Positions 55,901-64,000 of a DNA stretch of 64,000 nucleotides are shown piece after piece. A program made the translations under genes and the position numbers. The notes beneath the pieces are model-generated. The model did no database searches and was not told the origin of the DNA. It worked only from the letters and a program-made list of their open reading frames with translations. The DNA lies in the NCBI RefSeq assembly GCF_004785795.1, contig NZ_SRRO01000001.1:2542001-2606000 (forward strand), read 5' to 3'. Within the stretch, counting starts at the first letter, position 1. Each line of letters starts with the position of its first letter. The stretch is from Nocardioides eburneiflavus. Lineage in GTDB: Bacteria; Actinomycetota; Actinomycetes; Propionibacteriales; Nocardioidaceae.

Positions 55901-57061
55901 TCAGAACTTGCTGGAGGGGGTGAGGCCGAGCTGCATCCCGGCCAGGCCGCGGCCGCGCCCCGACAGCGCCTGCGCGACCCGGGTGAGCTCGCGGGCCGCG
56001 GGGGCGCCCGGGTCGGCCTCGACGATCGGCTTGCCGACGTCGCCGCCCTCGCGCAGGGAGATGTCCAGGGGGATCTGCGCCAGGACCGGGACGTCGTAGC
56101 CGAAGCGCTCGGAGAGCGTGTGCGCCACGCGCTCGCCGCCGCCGCTGCCGAAGACCTCGAGCCGGTGGTCGTCCTCGGCGGGGCAGTGCGGGCACGGGAG
56201 GTAGCTCATGTTCTCGACCACGCCGACGACGCGCTGGTGCATCATCGAGGCCATCGTGCCGGCCCGCTCGGCGACCTCCGCCGCTGCTTCCTGCGGAGTG
56301 GTCACAACGACGACCTCGGCACTGGGCAGGTGCTGGCCGAGCGAGATCGCGACGTCGCCGGTGCCGGGGGGCAGGTCGAGCAGCAGCGCGTCGAGGTCGC
56401 CCCAGTAGACGTCGGCGAGCATCTGGACGAGCGCCCGGTCGAGCATCGGGCCGCGCCAGGCCACGACCTGGTCGCGTCGCGGCTTGAGCATCCCGATCGA
56501 GATCACCGAGACACCGCTCGCCGTCGGCACCGGCATGATGAGGTCGTCGACCTGGGTGGGACGGGTGTCGGCCACGCCGAGCATCGCGGGGACGGAGTGG
56601 CCGTAGATGTCGGCGTCGACGATGCCGACCTTGAGGCCCTCCTTGGCGAGCGCGAGGGCGAGGTTGACCGTGACCGAGGACTTGCCCACGCCGCCCTTGC
56701 CGCTGGCGATCGCGTAGACCTTGGTCAGGGAGCCGGGCTGGGCGAAGGGGATCTCGCGCTGGGCCCGGCCGTCGCTGAGGATCTCCTTGAGGCCGGCCCG
56801 CTGCTCGGCGGTCATCACGCCGAGGGTGAGGTCGACCGAGGCGACGCCCGGGACCTTCGTCACGGCGGCGGTGACGTCACGGTTGATGGTGTCCTTGAGC
56901 GGGCAGCCGGCCACCGTGAGCAGCACGTGGACCGCGACCGAGCCGTCGTCGGCCACCTCGACCGAGTCCACCATCCCCAGGTCCGTGATCGGACGCTTGA
57001 TCTCCGGGTCGTTGACGGTCGCCAGGGCGTCCATGACCTGCTGCTGCGTGGGGGTGCTCAT
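55901..57061 (-). CDS. mrp: Iron-sulfur cluster carrier ATPase Mrp/ApbC
   Basis: 386 residues. N-terminal MIP18 (DUF59) domain (5-85; DPEIKRPITDLGMVDS, GCPLKDTI), deviant Walker A GKGGVGKS at 121-128, the switch LLLDLPPGTGD and the cluster-binding CPHC motif (near 305). It carries [4Fe-4S] clusters to apoproteins in the cytosol. Length is normal. Located between tatB and a DUF1003 gene, as in mycobacteria. Confidence 0.95.
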   Translation of the reverse strand: MSTPTQQQVMDALATVNDPEIKRPITDLGMVDSVEVADDGSVAVHVLLTVAGCPLKDTINRDVTAAVTKVPGVASVDLTLGVMTAEQRAGLKEILSDGRAQREIPFAQPGSLTKVYAIASGKGGVGKSSVTVNLALALAKEGLKVGIVDADIYGHSVPAMLGVADTRPTQVDDLIMPVPTASGVSVISIGMLKPRRDQVVAWRGPMLDRALVQMLADVYWGDLDALLLDLPPGTGDVAISLGQHLPSAEVVVVTTPQEAAAEVAERAGTMASMMHQRVVGVVENMSYLPCPHCPAEDDHRLEVFGSGGGERVAHTLSERFGYDVPVLAQIPLDISLREGGDVGKPIVEADPGAPAARELTRVAQALSGRGRGLAGMQLGLTPSSKF

Positions 57062-57092
57062 GATGGTGAAGTCTACGAGCCGCCCCGCGACG

Positions 57093-57605
57093 TCACGGTC
57101 CCGGCTCGTCCTCCGGCGTCCGGCGGGAGAGGTCCTCGATGTCGCCCATCAGGCTGCGCAGCTCGGAACGCAGGAAGTCACGGGTGGCGACCTCGCCGAC
57201 CGCCATCCGCAGCGACGCGACCTCGCGGGCCAGGAACTCCATGTCGGCGTGGGCGCGCGCGTTGGCCTGGCGGTCCTGCTCGGCGACGACCTTGTCGCGC
57301 TGCTCCTGCCGGTTCTGGGCGAGCAGGATCAGCGGCGCGGCGTACGACGCCTGGAGGCTGAGCATCAGGGTCAGGAAGATGAAGGGGAACTCGTCGAAGC
57401 GCAGGTCGTCCGGAGCGAGCGTGTTCCAGGCCATCCAGACGATGACGAAGAGCGTCATCCACATCAGGAACCGGGCCGTGCCCATGAACCGGGCGAACTG
57501 CTCGGCGAACGAGCCGAACGCGTCGGCGTCGTAGGCCGGTCGCCGCACGAACGAGCGCCGGGTGTCCCGCGGGGTGTCGAGGCGTGGCCGGCGGTTCTCG
57601 CTCAC
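57093..57605 (-). CDS. DUF1003 family membrane protein
   Basis: 170 residues. After a basic N-terminus, two helices (about 45-62 and 72-95) carry the DUF1003 signature FMGTARFLMWMTLFVIVWMAWN (seen in part) and FPFIFLTLMLSLQASYAAPLILLAQNR; a coiled-coil-prone tail (105-165) rich in Arg/Glu follows. Function unknown. GTG start at 57605 overlaps the stop of the MgtE-N/CBS gene (GTGA). The conserved pairing suggests joint action at the membrane. Confidence 0.9.
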   Translation of the reverse strand: MSENRRPRLDTPRDTRRSFVRRPAYDADAFGSFAEQFARFMGTARFLMWMTLFVIVWMAWNTLAPDDLRFDEFPFIFLTLMLSLQASYAAPLILLAQNRQEQRDKVVAEQDRQANARAHADMEFLAREVASLRMAVGEVATRDFLRSELRSLMGDIEDLSRRTPEDEPGP

Positions 57606-58897
57606 CGGGCACCTCCCGTGCTGCGCCGGTCGTTGATGGGGCCGGGCCGCGGGGACCGGTCGCGCCAGCCCTCGGGCAGCATGTGGTCGAGCAGGTCGTC
57701 GACAGTGACCGCGCCGAGGAGTCGGCCCTCGTCGTCGACGACGGGCGCCGCGACGAGGTTGTAGGTGGCCAGGTGGGCGGCGACCTCGTCCATCGAGGCG
57801 TCCGGGCGCAGCGGGTCCATCGACTCGTCGAGCGCGGCCGCGACGAGCGTCGACGGCGGCTCACGCAGCAGCCGCTGGATGTGCGCGGCGCCCAGCAGCC
57901 GCCCCGTGGGGGTCTCCAGCGGCTGCCGGCACACGTAGACCAGCGCGGCGAGGGACGGCGTGAGCTCGGGGTTGCGCACGTGGGCCAGGGCGTCGGCGAT
58001 CGTGGCGTCGGGGGAGAGGATCACCGGTTCCGGTGTCATCATCGCGCCCGCGGTGTTGTCGTCGTAGGACATCAGCCGCCGGACGTCCTCGGCCTCGTCG
58101 GGCTCCATCAGGCCCAGCAGGGTGGCGGCGGTCTCCGGGTTGAGGTCGGCGATGAGGTCGGCTGCGTCGTCGGCCGACATCTCCTCCAGCACGTCGGCCG
58201 CGCGCTCGGAGTCGAGGTGCTCGAGGATCTCGACCTGGTCCTCGTCGGGCAGCTCCTCCAGCACGTCGGCGAGTCGCTCGTCGTCGAGGGCGGCGACGAC
58301 GGCCGTACGCCGCTCGGGCGGGAGGTCGTGGATCATGTTGGCCGCGTCGGCGGGCCGCATGTCGTTGAGCGCCGCGATCAGGTGCGTGGCTCCCTGCGAC
58401 GGCTCGTGGCGCGTGAGCCCGGTGACGTCGCGCCACTCCACGACGTGGGTCTGGCCGCGGCGCCGGAACCCCTTGCTCGGCTCCTGCACCGCCACGCGGG
58501 ACAGCACCCAGTCGCGGTTGCGGGCCTGCTCCATCGCCACGTCGTAGACCACCCCGGTGACGCCACCCTCCTTGGCGGAGTCCTTGATGGTCACCGTGCG
58601 GTCGAGCATCTCGCCCATCACCAGCGTCTCGGTGGAGCGTTGCACGAACCGGCGCATGTTGAGCAGGCCCGTCGTGTGGACCTGGCCGCTGTCGATGTTG
58701 GTGATGCGGGTCATCGGGACGAAGATCCGGCGCCGCCCGAAGACCTCGGCGACCATGCCGAGCACGCGCGGCTGGCTCGTCTCGGTGCGGATCGCGACGA
58801 CCAGGTCGCGCACCTTCGCCACCTGGTCGCCCTGGGGGTCGAAGATCGGCAGCCCGACCAGCCGGGCCACGAAGACGCGGGTCGGCGTGGTGCTCAC
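57602..58897 (-). CDS. MgtE_N / CBS domain protein with PRC-barrel, no transporter domain
   Basis: 431 residues. Two N-terminal PRC-barrel-like segments (about 5-165), an MgtE N-terminal superhelical domain (about 170-275; MRPADAANMIHDLPPERR, LEELPDEDQVEILEHL, AADLIADLNPETAATLLGLM) and a pair of CBS domains (about 290-415). It is the soluble regulatory part of a magnesium channel without the MgtE membrane domain, as in Rv1232c. It may sense Mg2+ or nucleotide for its DUF1003 neighbour. GTG start; TAACGT seven bases before it on the minus strand suggests a leaderless mRNA. Confidence 0.88.
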   Translation of the reverse strand: MSTTPTRVFVARLVGLPIFDPQGDQVAKVRDLVVAIRTETSQPRVLGMVAEVFGRRRIFVPMTRITNIDSGQVHTTGLLNMRRFVQRSTETLVMGEMLDRTVTIKDSAKEGGVTGVVYDVAMEQARNRDWVLSRVAVQEPSKGFRRRGQTHVVEWRDVTGLTRHEPSQGATHLIAALNDMRPADAANMIHDLPPERRTAVVAALDDERLADVLEELPDEDQVEILEHLDSERAADVLEEMSADDAADLIADLNPETAATLLGLMEPDEAEDVRRLMSYDDNTAGAMMTPEPVILSPDATIADALAHVRNPELTPSLAALVYVCRQPLETPTGRLLGAAHIQRLLREPPSTLVAAALDESMDPLRPDASMDEVAAHLATYNLVAAPVVDDEGRLLGAVTVDDLLDHMLPEGWRDRSPRPGPINDRRSTGGAR

Positions 58898-58987
58898 GGC
58901 GGCAACGTTAGCGTGCCGCTAGGCTCGTCGGACCACGTCCGAAGCGCGTCGCCGCCCGGACGGGTGGTGTAGCCTGTCGTCGCACGA

Positions 58988-59002
58988 GTCACTTCTGTCA
59001 CA
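58988..59002. promoter_or_regulatory. GTCAC-N4-GTCACA direct repeat, candidate MtrA site
   Basis: GTCACTTCTGTCACA: two GTCAC units with starts 9 bases apart, 94 bases before the secreted EEP gene. The same spacing and sequence (other strand) occurs upstream of the amidase gene at 22.16 kb. Confidence 0.4.
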
Positions 59003-59095
59003 TCGACCGGGTCGTGCCGATGCGTCCACGACGCGTTGGGGGGCGCGGTCGAGTCACCTCGACGCCGCCACTTCCCCGACGACTGTGAGGCCCGC

Positions 59096-61027
59096 ATGTC
59101 CGGCACGACCGCTCCTTCGCGCACGTCCGTCCGCCCGTCCCCGGGCGGCCTCCGCCGCCTGTGCGCGATCGGCGCGACGCTCGCCGCCGCACTCGTCCTC
59201 GCTCCGGCCGCGCCCGACGCCGCCGGTGGCGCAGCCGAGGCCGCTCCCGCGGCAGCCCCGGTCGCGGCCCGTGCCACCGAGACGGCCCAGACCACCCCGG
59301 CCACGTTCTTCCGGGTGGCCAACTTCAACGTCCTCGGCGCCGACCACACCGCCCCCGGCGGCAACCGCAAGGGCTGGGACCCGGGCGTCGTACGCATGGA
59401 CCGGGTCGTGACGCTGCTCAAGGACAAGGGACCCGACGTCGTCGGCTTCCAGGAGTTCCAGCCGCCGCAGGCCACCCGCTTCGCCGAGCTGATGGGCACC
59501 TCGTGGCAGACCTACCCGGGCCTCAACAACCCAGCCGGCCCGTCGGTGAACTCGATCGGGTGGAGCACCGCGGTGTGGACGCTCGTCGAGGCCCGGACGA
59601 TCCCGATCCCCTACTTCGACGGCGTGCCCAGCCGGATGCCGGCCGTCCTGCTGGAGAACAACGGCACGGGTCGTCGCGTGTGGTTCTTCAACACCCACAA
59701 CCCGGCCGACACCCGCGGTCCGGCCCAGCAGTGGCGCGACGCCGGCTTCGCGATGGAGGTCGCGCTCGCCAACGAGCTGCGCGCGGCGTACCCCGGAGTG
59801 CCGTTCATCTCCCTCGGTGACAAGAACGAGCGCGGCAGCGACTACTACTGCGTGGTCGCGCCCGGTGCCGACATGTGGTCCGCGAGCGGCGGCTACGTCG
59901 ACGGCTCCACCTGCCAGCCCCCCGCCGGGGGCGCGATCGACTGGATCATGGGCACCAAGGACGTGTTCTTCAACGGCTACACCCGGGTGTGGAACAAGTT
60001 CGTCTCCCAGACCAGCGACCACCCCCTCTACTACGCCAACGCGGTGATCCCGGCCTCCGCCCCGGTCGGCGTCGACCACGTGGTGGTCGTCGCGGTCCCC
60101 GGCCTGACCTCGACCGTCGTGCGCGGCACCAGCGCACCCGGCGAGGCGGCGCGGATGCGCGACAACGGCGCGTCGACGACCAACGCCCGTACCGTCACCG
60201 AGAGCACGGAGGCCGACGCCAACCTGTTCTCGCTGCTGAGCGGCCGGCGGGTCTTCCCCAAGCGCGGCGGCCACGGCGTGGGTTCGAAGAAGAAGCTCCC
60301 CGCCACCGTGCACTCCTCGGCGGGCCAGTACGTCTCCAGCGTCTTCGACCTCGCCCACAACATGTCGAACCGCACGATGTTCCTGTCCAGCCGCCAGGCG
60401 ACCCAGCTCGTCCTGCGCAGCTACAACCGCAAGACCGGCGGCAAGGACCCCTACGGCGTCGACGACGGCACCGCGAAGATCGACACCTTCAAGATCAAGA
60501 AGGACGACGCCACCGCGGTCGGCCAGTGGCGCGACAAGATCGCCAAGCGGGCGGCACGCCTGAGCGTCATCGAGCTGGGCGGCGTCCTCGACGAGGGCCT
60601 CGACGGCGGGTTCCGCGGCCCGGCCTACCAGAAGGCCGTCCGCAAGGCCTTCCAGCGGGTCGCCGCGATCCGGCGCAGCATCGCCAAGCAGCCGGAGATG
60701 GCCGGCCGTACGCTCCTCGTGGTCACCGGCACCGGTGGCGCGCAGAAGTCGAAGGGGTCCTCGCGCACCTGGGCCCAGAGCTACCGGGTGCCGATGTGGG
60801 TGACGGGTCCCGGCGTGCCGGCCGACAGCGACCTGTACGAGCTCAACCCGTCCTTCACCTCGCCCGGCAAGCAGCAGGTGGGCTACTCCGGTGCCCAGCC
60901 GATCCGCGTGGGCGACCTCACCAACCTGGTCACCCGCACGCTGGGCCTGCCGCCGGTGCCCGGATCGTCCATGGACCCCGAGCAGCGGTTCCAGGTCTTC
61001 GACCCGCTCCTGGTGCCCGGCTCCTGA
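59096..61027 (+). CDS. Secreted EEP-fold hydrolase fused to a degenerate alkaline-phosphatase-like domain
   Basis: 643 residues. Signal peptide (about 1-45), then an endonuclease/exonuclease/phosphatase domain (about 70-325) with its catalytic set in place: Asn in VANFNVLG, Glu in VVGFQEFQ, His in FFNTHNPAD, GDKNERG and the final TSDHPLYY. The second half (about 335-643) follows the order of alkaline-phosphatase/phosphodiesterase proteins (HVVVVAVPGL, ASTTNARTVTES, LLSGRRV, VTGTGGAQ, VPMWVTGPGVPADSDLYELNP, TLGLPPVPGSSMD), but the metal ligands are gone: SxDG became AVPG, the TADHGG-type loop became TGTGG. An active nuclease or phosphodiesterase with a non-catalytic partner domain is inferred. 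Confidence 0.82.
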   Translation: MSGTTAPSRTSVRPSPGGLRRLCAIGATLAAALVLAPAAPDAAGGAAEAAPAAAPVAARATETAQTTPATFFRVANFNVLGADHTAPGGNRKGWDPGVVRMDRVVTLLKDKGPDVVGFQEFQPPQATRFAELMGTSWQTYPGLNNPAGPSVNSIGWSTAVWTLVEARTIPIPYFDGVPSRMPAVLLENNGTGRRVWFFNTHNPADTRGPAQQWRDAGFAMEVALANELRAAYPGVPFISLGDKNERGSDYYCVVAPGADMWSASGGYVDGSTCQPPAGGAIDWIMGTKDVFFNGYTRVWNKFVSQTSDHPLYYANAVIPASAPVGVDHVVVVAVPGLTSTVVRGTSAPGEAARMRDNGASTTNARTVTESTEADANLFSLLSGRRVFPKRGGHGVGSKKKLPATVHSSAGQYVSSVFDLAHNMSNRTMFLSSRQATQLVLRSYNRKTGGKDPYGVDDGTAKIDTFKIKKDDATAVGQWRDKIAKRAARLSVIELGGVLDEGLDGGFRGPAYQKAVRKAFQRVAAIRRSIAKQPEMAGRTLLVVTGTGGAQKSKGSSRTWAQSYRVPMWVTGPGVPADSDLYELNPSFTSPGKQQVGYSGAQPIRVGDLTNLVTRTLGLPPVPGSSMDPEQRFQVFDPLLVPGS

Positions 61028-61182
61028 TCGACCCACCTGGTCGGACCCGACCTGACCGATCGGTTGGTGCCGGGTGTGGGAGCACGGTTAGGCTTGCCCC
61101 CTCCTGAGCCGCCCATGCCCCGCCACGGGCGTGTGCAGCCGTCTGCCCGCGGCCGCCGGCTCACCTCCCGCAGAAGGTGGCC

Positions 61183-62316
61183 GTGAAGCACAAGCACCCC
61201 CCGACCACGAGCGGCCCACGTCGGCCGCGCGTGGAGCTGTGGGCGCCCGCGCTGGTGCTGGCCGTGATCGCTGCCGTGGTGTGGGCGTCGTTCTTCTCCG
61301 ACGCCGTCGTCGAGGACACCGCCAGCGACCGGACGGGAGCCGCGCAGGAGGCGGGGCAGACGACCGGCGGCGCCGGCGACGACGCGCAGGACGGCGAGGG
61401 CGGAGGGTCCGGAGGGTCCGGCGAGGGTTCCGGTGGCTCGTCCAGCGAGGGCGCGGAGCCCGAGCACGCCGAGCCCGAGGAGCTCGAGGAGTCCGTACGC
61501 CGCTTCCGCGCCGCGCAGCGCAAGCTCGCCGCCCGCGTCTCCCAGCAGCTCGCCCGCCGTACGCAGCCCTTCGAGTTCCGGGTGGCGAGCTACAACGTGC
61601 TCGGCGACTCCCACACCGGGCCGGGGGGCAACAAGCCCGGGTTCCCCGACGGCAGCCCGCGCATGGACATGGCCATCGCCGCGCTGCGCAGCAACGGCAT
61701 CGACGTCGTCGGCTTCCAGGAGTTCGAGCAGAGCCAGTACGGCATGTTCTCCTCCCGGGCCGGCGAGTACTCGCTCTACCCGGGGATGTCGCTGGGCAAC
61801 AAGTCGGTGCGCTTCAACATCGCCTGGCGCTCGAGCGTGTGGCGGTTCGTCGAGGGGCGTTCGCTCTCCATCCCCTATGCCGGCGGCAGCCGTATCGCGA
61901 TGCCGGTGGTCCTCCTGGAGTCCATCAGCACCGGGCGCCGGGCCTGGTTCGCCAACTTCCACAACCCCGCCGACACCCCGAGCCTCGGCAACAACGCCCG
62001 CTGGCGGGCCGAGGCGGCCAGCCTCGAGGTCTCCTACCTGACCGAGCTGCACCAGTCGACCGGTCACCCGGTCATCGCCACCGGCGACTACAACGAGCGC
62101 GAGGAGATCTTCTGCCGGTTCACCGCCGGCGGCGTGTTCACCGCCGCCGCGGGCGGCAGCTCGGCCGGCGGCTGCGCCCCGCCCCCGCGGATGGAGGTCG
62201 ACTGGATCTTCGGCTCGACCGGGGTGGCCTTCGCCGACTACGCCGCCACCGACACCGGCTGGGCCTCCGACCACCGCCTGATCCACTCCACCGCCACGTT
62301 GACGGGCGTCGAGTAG
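61183..62316 (+). CDS. Membrane-anchored EEP-fold hydrolase
   Basis: 377 residues: N-terminal signal anchor (about 20-40), a Gly/Ser/Glu-rich spacer (55-105), a basic helix, and an EEP domain (about 130-377) with SYNVLGDSHT, VVGFQEFE, NFHNPADT, GDYNERE and SDHRLIHS, all expected catalytic residues. It is a paralogue of the EEP half of the preceding protein, with the same GRRAWFxNxHNPADT block. GTG at 61183 is preferred because AGAAGG ends six bases upstream; GTG at 61177 is in frame. Likely an extracytoplasmic nuclease or phosphodiesterase. Confidence 0.83.
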   Translation: MKHKHPPTTSGPRRPRVELWAPALVLAVIAAVVWASFFSDAVVEDTASDRTGAAQEAGQTTGGAGDDAQDGEGGGSGGSGEGSGGSSSEGAEPEHAEPEELEESVRRFRAAQRKLAARVSQQLARRTQPFEFRVASYNVLGDSHTGPGGNKPGFPDGSPRMDMAIAALRSNGIDVVGFQEFEQSQYGMFSSRAGEYSLYPGMSLGNKSVRFNIAWRSSVWRFVEGRSLSIPYAGGSRIAMPVVLLESISTGRRAWFANFHNPADTPSLGNNARWRAEAASLEVSYLTELHQSTGHPVIATGDYNEREEIFCRFTAGGVFTAAAGGSSAGGCAPPPRMEVDWIFGSTGVAFADYAATDTGWASDHRLIHSTATLTGVE

Positions 62317-62357
62317 CCGCCGGGGCCGGACCCGAGGCGGTCGATATACTCCGCCGC

Positions 62358-63923
62358 GTGAGGTCCCTGAGCCAGTTGCGGCGTCCCGGCGCGCTGGACG
62401 TCCTCCAGGTCGACGCCACCGGCCTCCTGGTCGGCGCCAGCCGCGAGCGTCTCGTCGACGTCGCCTTCGACGGCCGGCGCATCTGGTCGTTCTGGCTGCT
62501 GCGCGACGGCGAGCAGGGCGAGGACGGCGTACGCCTGCGCTGGCCCAAGCCGTTGCGCCCCTTCCTCGACGGGGTCACCGAGGTGACCCTGACGGACCCG
62601 GGCACCGACACCGTGCTGTTCTCGCGGACCGTCCGGTTCGGCGACCGGACCGACCGGATCCACGTCGTCAACGCCGCGGGCCGGCCCCTGGCCCTGGACA
62701 AGTCGCTCAAGCTCGTCGAGACCTTCGACACCCGCGACGCCGCCCACGTCGAGCCCCTGCTCGACGCCATCGACGAGGTGCTGGGCGCGCTGCGCCAGGT
62801 CGGCCTCGACGCCTTCCTCGCCTACGGCACCGCCCTGGGCGCGATCCGCGACGGCGGCCTGATCGGCCACGACAGCGACGCCGACCTCGGCTACGTCAGC
62901 ACCTACGACCACCCCGTCGACGTCATCCGCGAGTCCTTCCGGATCCAGCGGGCGCTCACCGACATGGGCTACCGCGTCACCCGCTACTCCGCCATCGCGC
63001 TGAAGGTCCACGTCGAGGAGAGCGACGGCCTCGATCGCGGCCTCGACGTGTTCGGCGGCTTCATGCGCGAGGGCACCCTCTACCTCATGGGCGAGATCGC
63101 CGTCCCGTTCGAGCGCGACTGGATCTACCCGCTGGGCACGGCGTCGCTCGAGGGGCGCGAGTTCCCGGTCCCGGCCAACGCCGACAAGTTCCTCACCGCG
63201 ACCTACGGCCCCCGCTGGCGCGTGCCCGACCCGGCCTACAAGTTCACCACCCCCGCGAGCACCATCGAGCTGTTCAACGGCTGGTTCCGCGGGATGCGTA
63301 CGGGTCGCGCCGGCTGGCACGGCTACCACAAGCGCACCGCGCACCACGAGCCCACCGTGTCCGCCGTCGCCCGGCAGGTCGCCGAGCGCCACCCGGACCT
63401 CGCGACGTACGTCGACATCGGGTGCGGTCGCGGGGCCGACGTCGCCTGGTTCGCCGACCGCGGCGTCTCCGCGGTCGGGCTGGACTTCCAGCCGTACGCC
63501 TACGAGGCCGAGGCCCAGCGCCGGGCCGACGACCCGCGCGTGACCTTCCAGCTCTTCAACCTCCTCGAGCTGCGCCACGTCCTCGCCGTCCCGGCGTGGA
63601 TCGCCCGGATGCCCGGCCCGCGCGCCGTGGGCTGCGTCCACGTCGTCGAGCGGCTCGGCCACCGCGGCCGGATGAACCTGCTCCGCGCGTCGCGGATGGT
63701 GCTCGCCGGGACGACCGGCACCCTGCACCTGCAGTTCCTCAGCGAGAAGGGCCGCGACGGCTACGCTCGCCGCACGGGCGCCCGCAAGCCCCTCGACCCC
63801 GCGGTCGTCCTCGCCGAGGTGGCGGAGTCCGGCGGCCGGGTGCTCGAGGACGTCCGCACCCGGGTCTCATCCGATCCGGGGAGCTCGCAGGTGTGCCGCA
63901 TGATCATCGACTGGAACGCGTGA
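62358..63923 (+). CDS. LicD-like nucleotidyltransferase-methyltransferase fusion
   Basis: 521 residues. An N-terminal beta-rich region (1-110) precedes a LicD-type domain (about 125-300): FLAYGTALGAIRDGGLIGHDSDADLGY carries the Gly-Thr-x-Leu-Gly and acidic D-x-D residues. The C-terminal third is a class I methyltransferase (about 345-521) with motif I YVDIGCGRGADVAWFA and the acidic VGLDFQPY. LicD proteins add phosphocholine or similar groups to wall glycans; fused methylation could modify the same substrate. GTG start with TATACT at 62345-62350, seven bases before it (leaderless). Confidence 0.85.
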   Translation: MRSLSQLRRPGALDVLQVDATGLLVGASRERLVDVAFDGRRIWSFWLLRDGEQGEDGVRLRWPKPLRPFLDGVTEVTLTDPGTDTVLFSRTVRFGDRTDRIHVVNAAGRPLALDKSLKLVETFDTRDAAHVEPLLDAIDEVLGALRQVGLDAFLAYGTALGAIRDGGLIGHDSDADLGYVSTYDHPVDVIRESFRIQRALTDMGYRVTRYSAIALKVHVEESDGLDRGLDVFGGFMREGTLYLMGEIAVPFERDWIYPLGTASLEGREFPVPANADKFLTATYGPRWRVPDPAYKFTTPASTIELFNGWFRGMRTGRAGWHGYHKRTAHHEPTVSAVARQVAERHPDLATYVDIGCGRGADVAWFADRGVSAVGLDFQPYAYEAEAQRRADDPRVTFQLFNLLELRHVLAVPAWIARMPGPRAVGCVHVVERLGHRGRMNLLRASRMVLAGTTGTLHLQFLSEKGRDGYARRTGARKPLDPAVVLAEVAESGGRVLEDVRTRVSSDPGSSQVCRMIIDWNA

Positions 63924-63936
63924 GGTGGGAGCAGAC

Positions 63937-64000
63937 ATGTTCGGACTCGGCAACCGGTGGGCCGGCCGTCACGGAGCCGCCGGCGGCGACCTCGAGAAGC
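63937..64000 (+). CDS. Start of a gene cut by the window end
   Basis: ATG at 63937, 13 bases after the LicD-methyltransferase stop and with GGGAG upstream, opens a frame MFGLGNRWAGRHGAAGGDLEK that runs to the end of the window. Too short to name. Close spacing suggests the same operon. Confidence 0.5.
   Translation, partial: MFGLGNRWAGRHGAAGGDLEK

Overview
The window is high-GC DNA from an actinobacterium, most likely Nocardioides or a close relative in the Nocardioidaceae. Evidence is the mycobacterium-like gene order without mycolate genes, WhiB and F420 genes, the MtrAB-LpqB module, frequent GTG starts, many start codons only 6-8 bases after a TAnnnT box (leaderless genes), two DUF222/HNH genes, and dispersed hairpin repeats of a type I associate with Nocardioides (from memory).

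Layout. 0-6.4 kb: copper and stress genes (Csp-like copper store, DUF305 protein, PPOX protein, tandem universal stress protein, His-rich lipoprotein, CopC-CopD fusion, YcnI). 6.5-11 kb: PadR/DUF1707 pair with a helically phased operator candidate, an SOS-box-linked DUF222 endonuclease, an alpha/beta hydrolase and a small membrane protein. 11-25 kb: a cell-envelope galactan locus with two LytR-CpsA-Psr (LCP) ligases, two GlfT1-like transferases, UDP-galactopyranose mutase, a GlfT2-like polymerase, a Wzm/Wzt exporter and a secreted amidase with FG-GAP repeats. 25-35.4 kb: cofD/cofE (F420), whiB2, a giant membrane glycosyltransferase, DUF5719, a zincin-like protein, DUF3499, Trm112 and a SIS-type isomerase-like protein, in the order of the M. 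tuberculosis Rv3256-Rv3262 region. 35.4-41.1 kb: accessory genes, including an ATPase remnant and a frameshifted DUF222 gene. 41.1-53.4 kb: ahcY, mtrA, mtrB, lpqB, comF, a structured RNA candidate, hpf, a NarL-type regulator, a YcaQ-type glycosylase and secA, again syntenic with mycobacteria. 53.4-58.9 kb: Rv3235-like and LysM proteins, tatB, mrp, DUF1003 and an MgtE-N/CBS protein. 59-64 kb: two secreted endonuclease/exonuclease/phosphatase (EEP) proteins and a LicD-methyltransferase fusion; the last gene runs off the window.

How it fits together. Much of the window builds, exports, attaches and remodels cell-wall glycopolymer, and the MtrAB system that commonly controls such enzymes is encoded here too. 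Candidate GTCAC-N4-GTCAC direct repeats lie upstream of the amidase and the first EEP gene. The most unusual items are an EEP enzyme fused to an alkaline-phosphatase-like domain that has lost its metal ligands, a structured leader RNA before hpf (position and folding fit the raiA motif), the phased TATCG array at padR, a 14-bp inverted repeat over the mtrA start codon, and one-base frameshifts in cofD and a DUF222 gene.

Everything is read from sequence alone. Family names come from motif and context recognition, not from searches.
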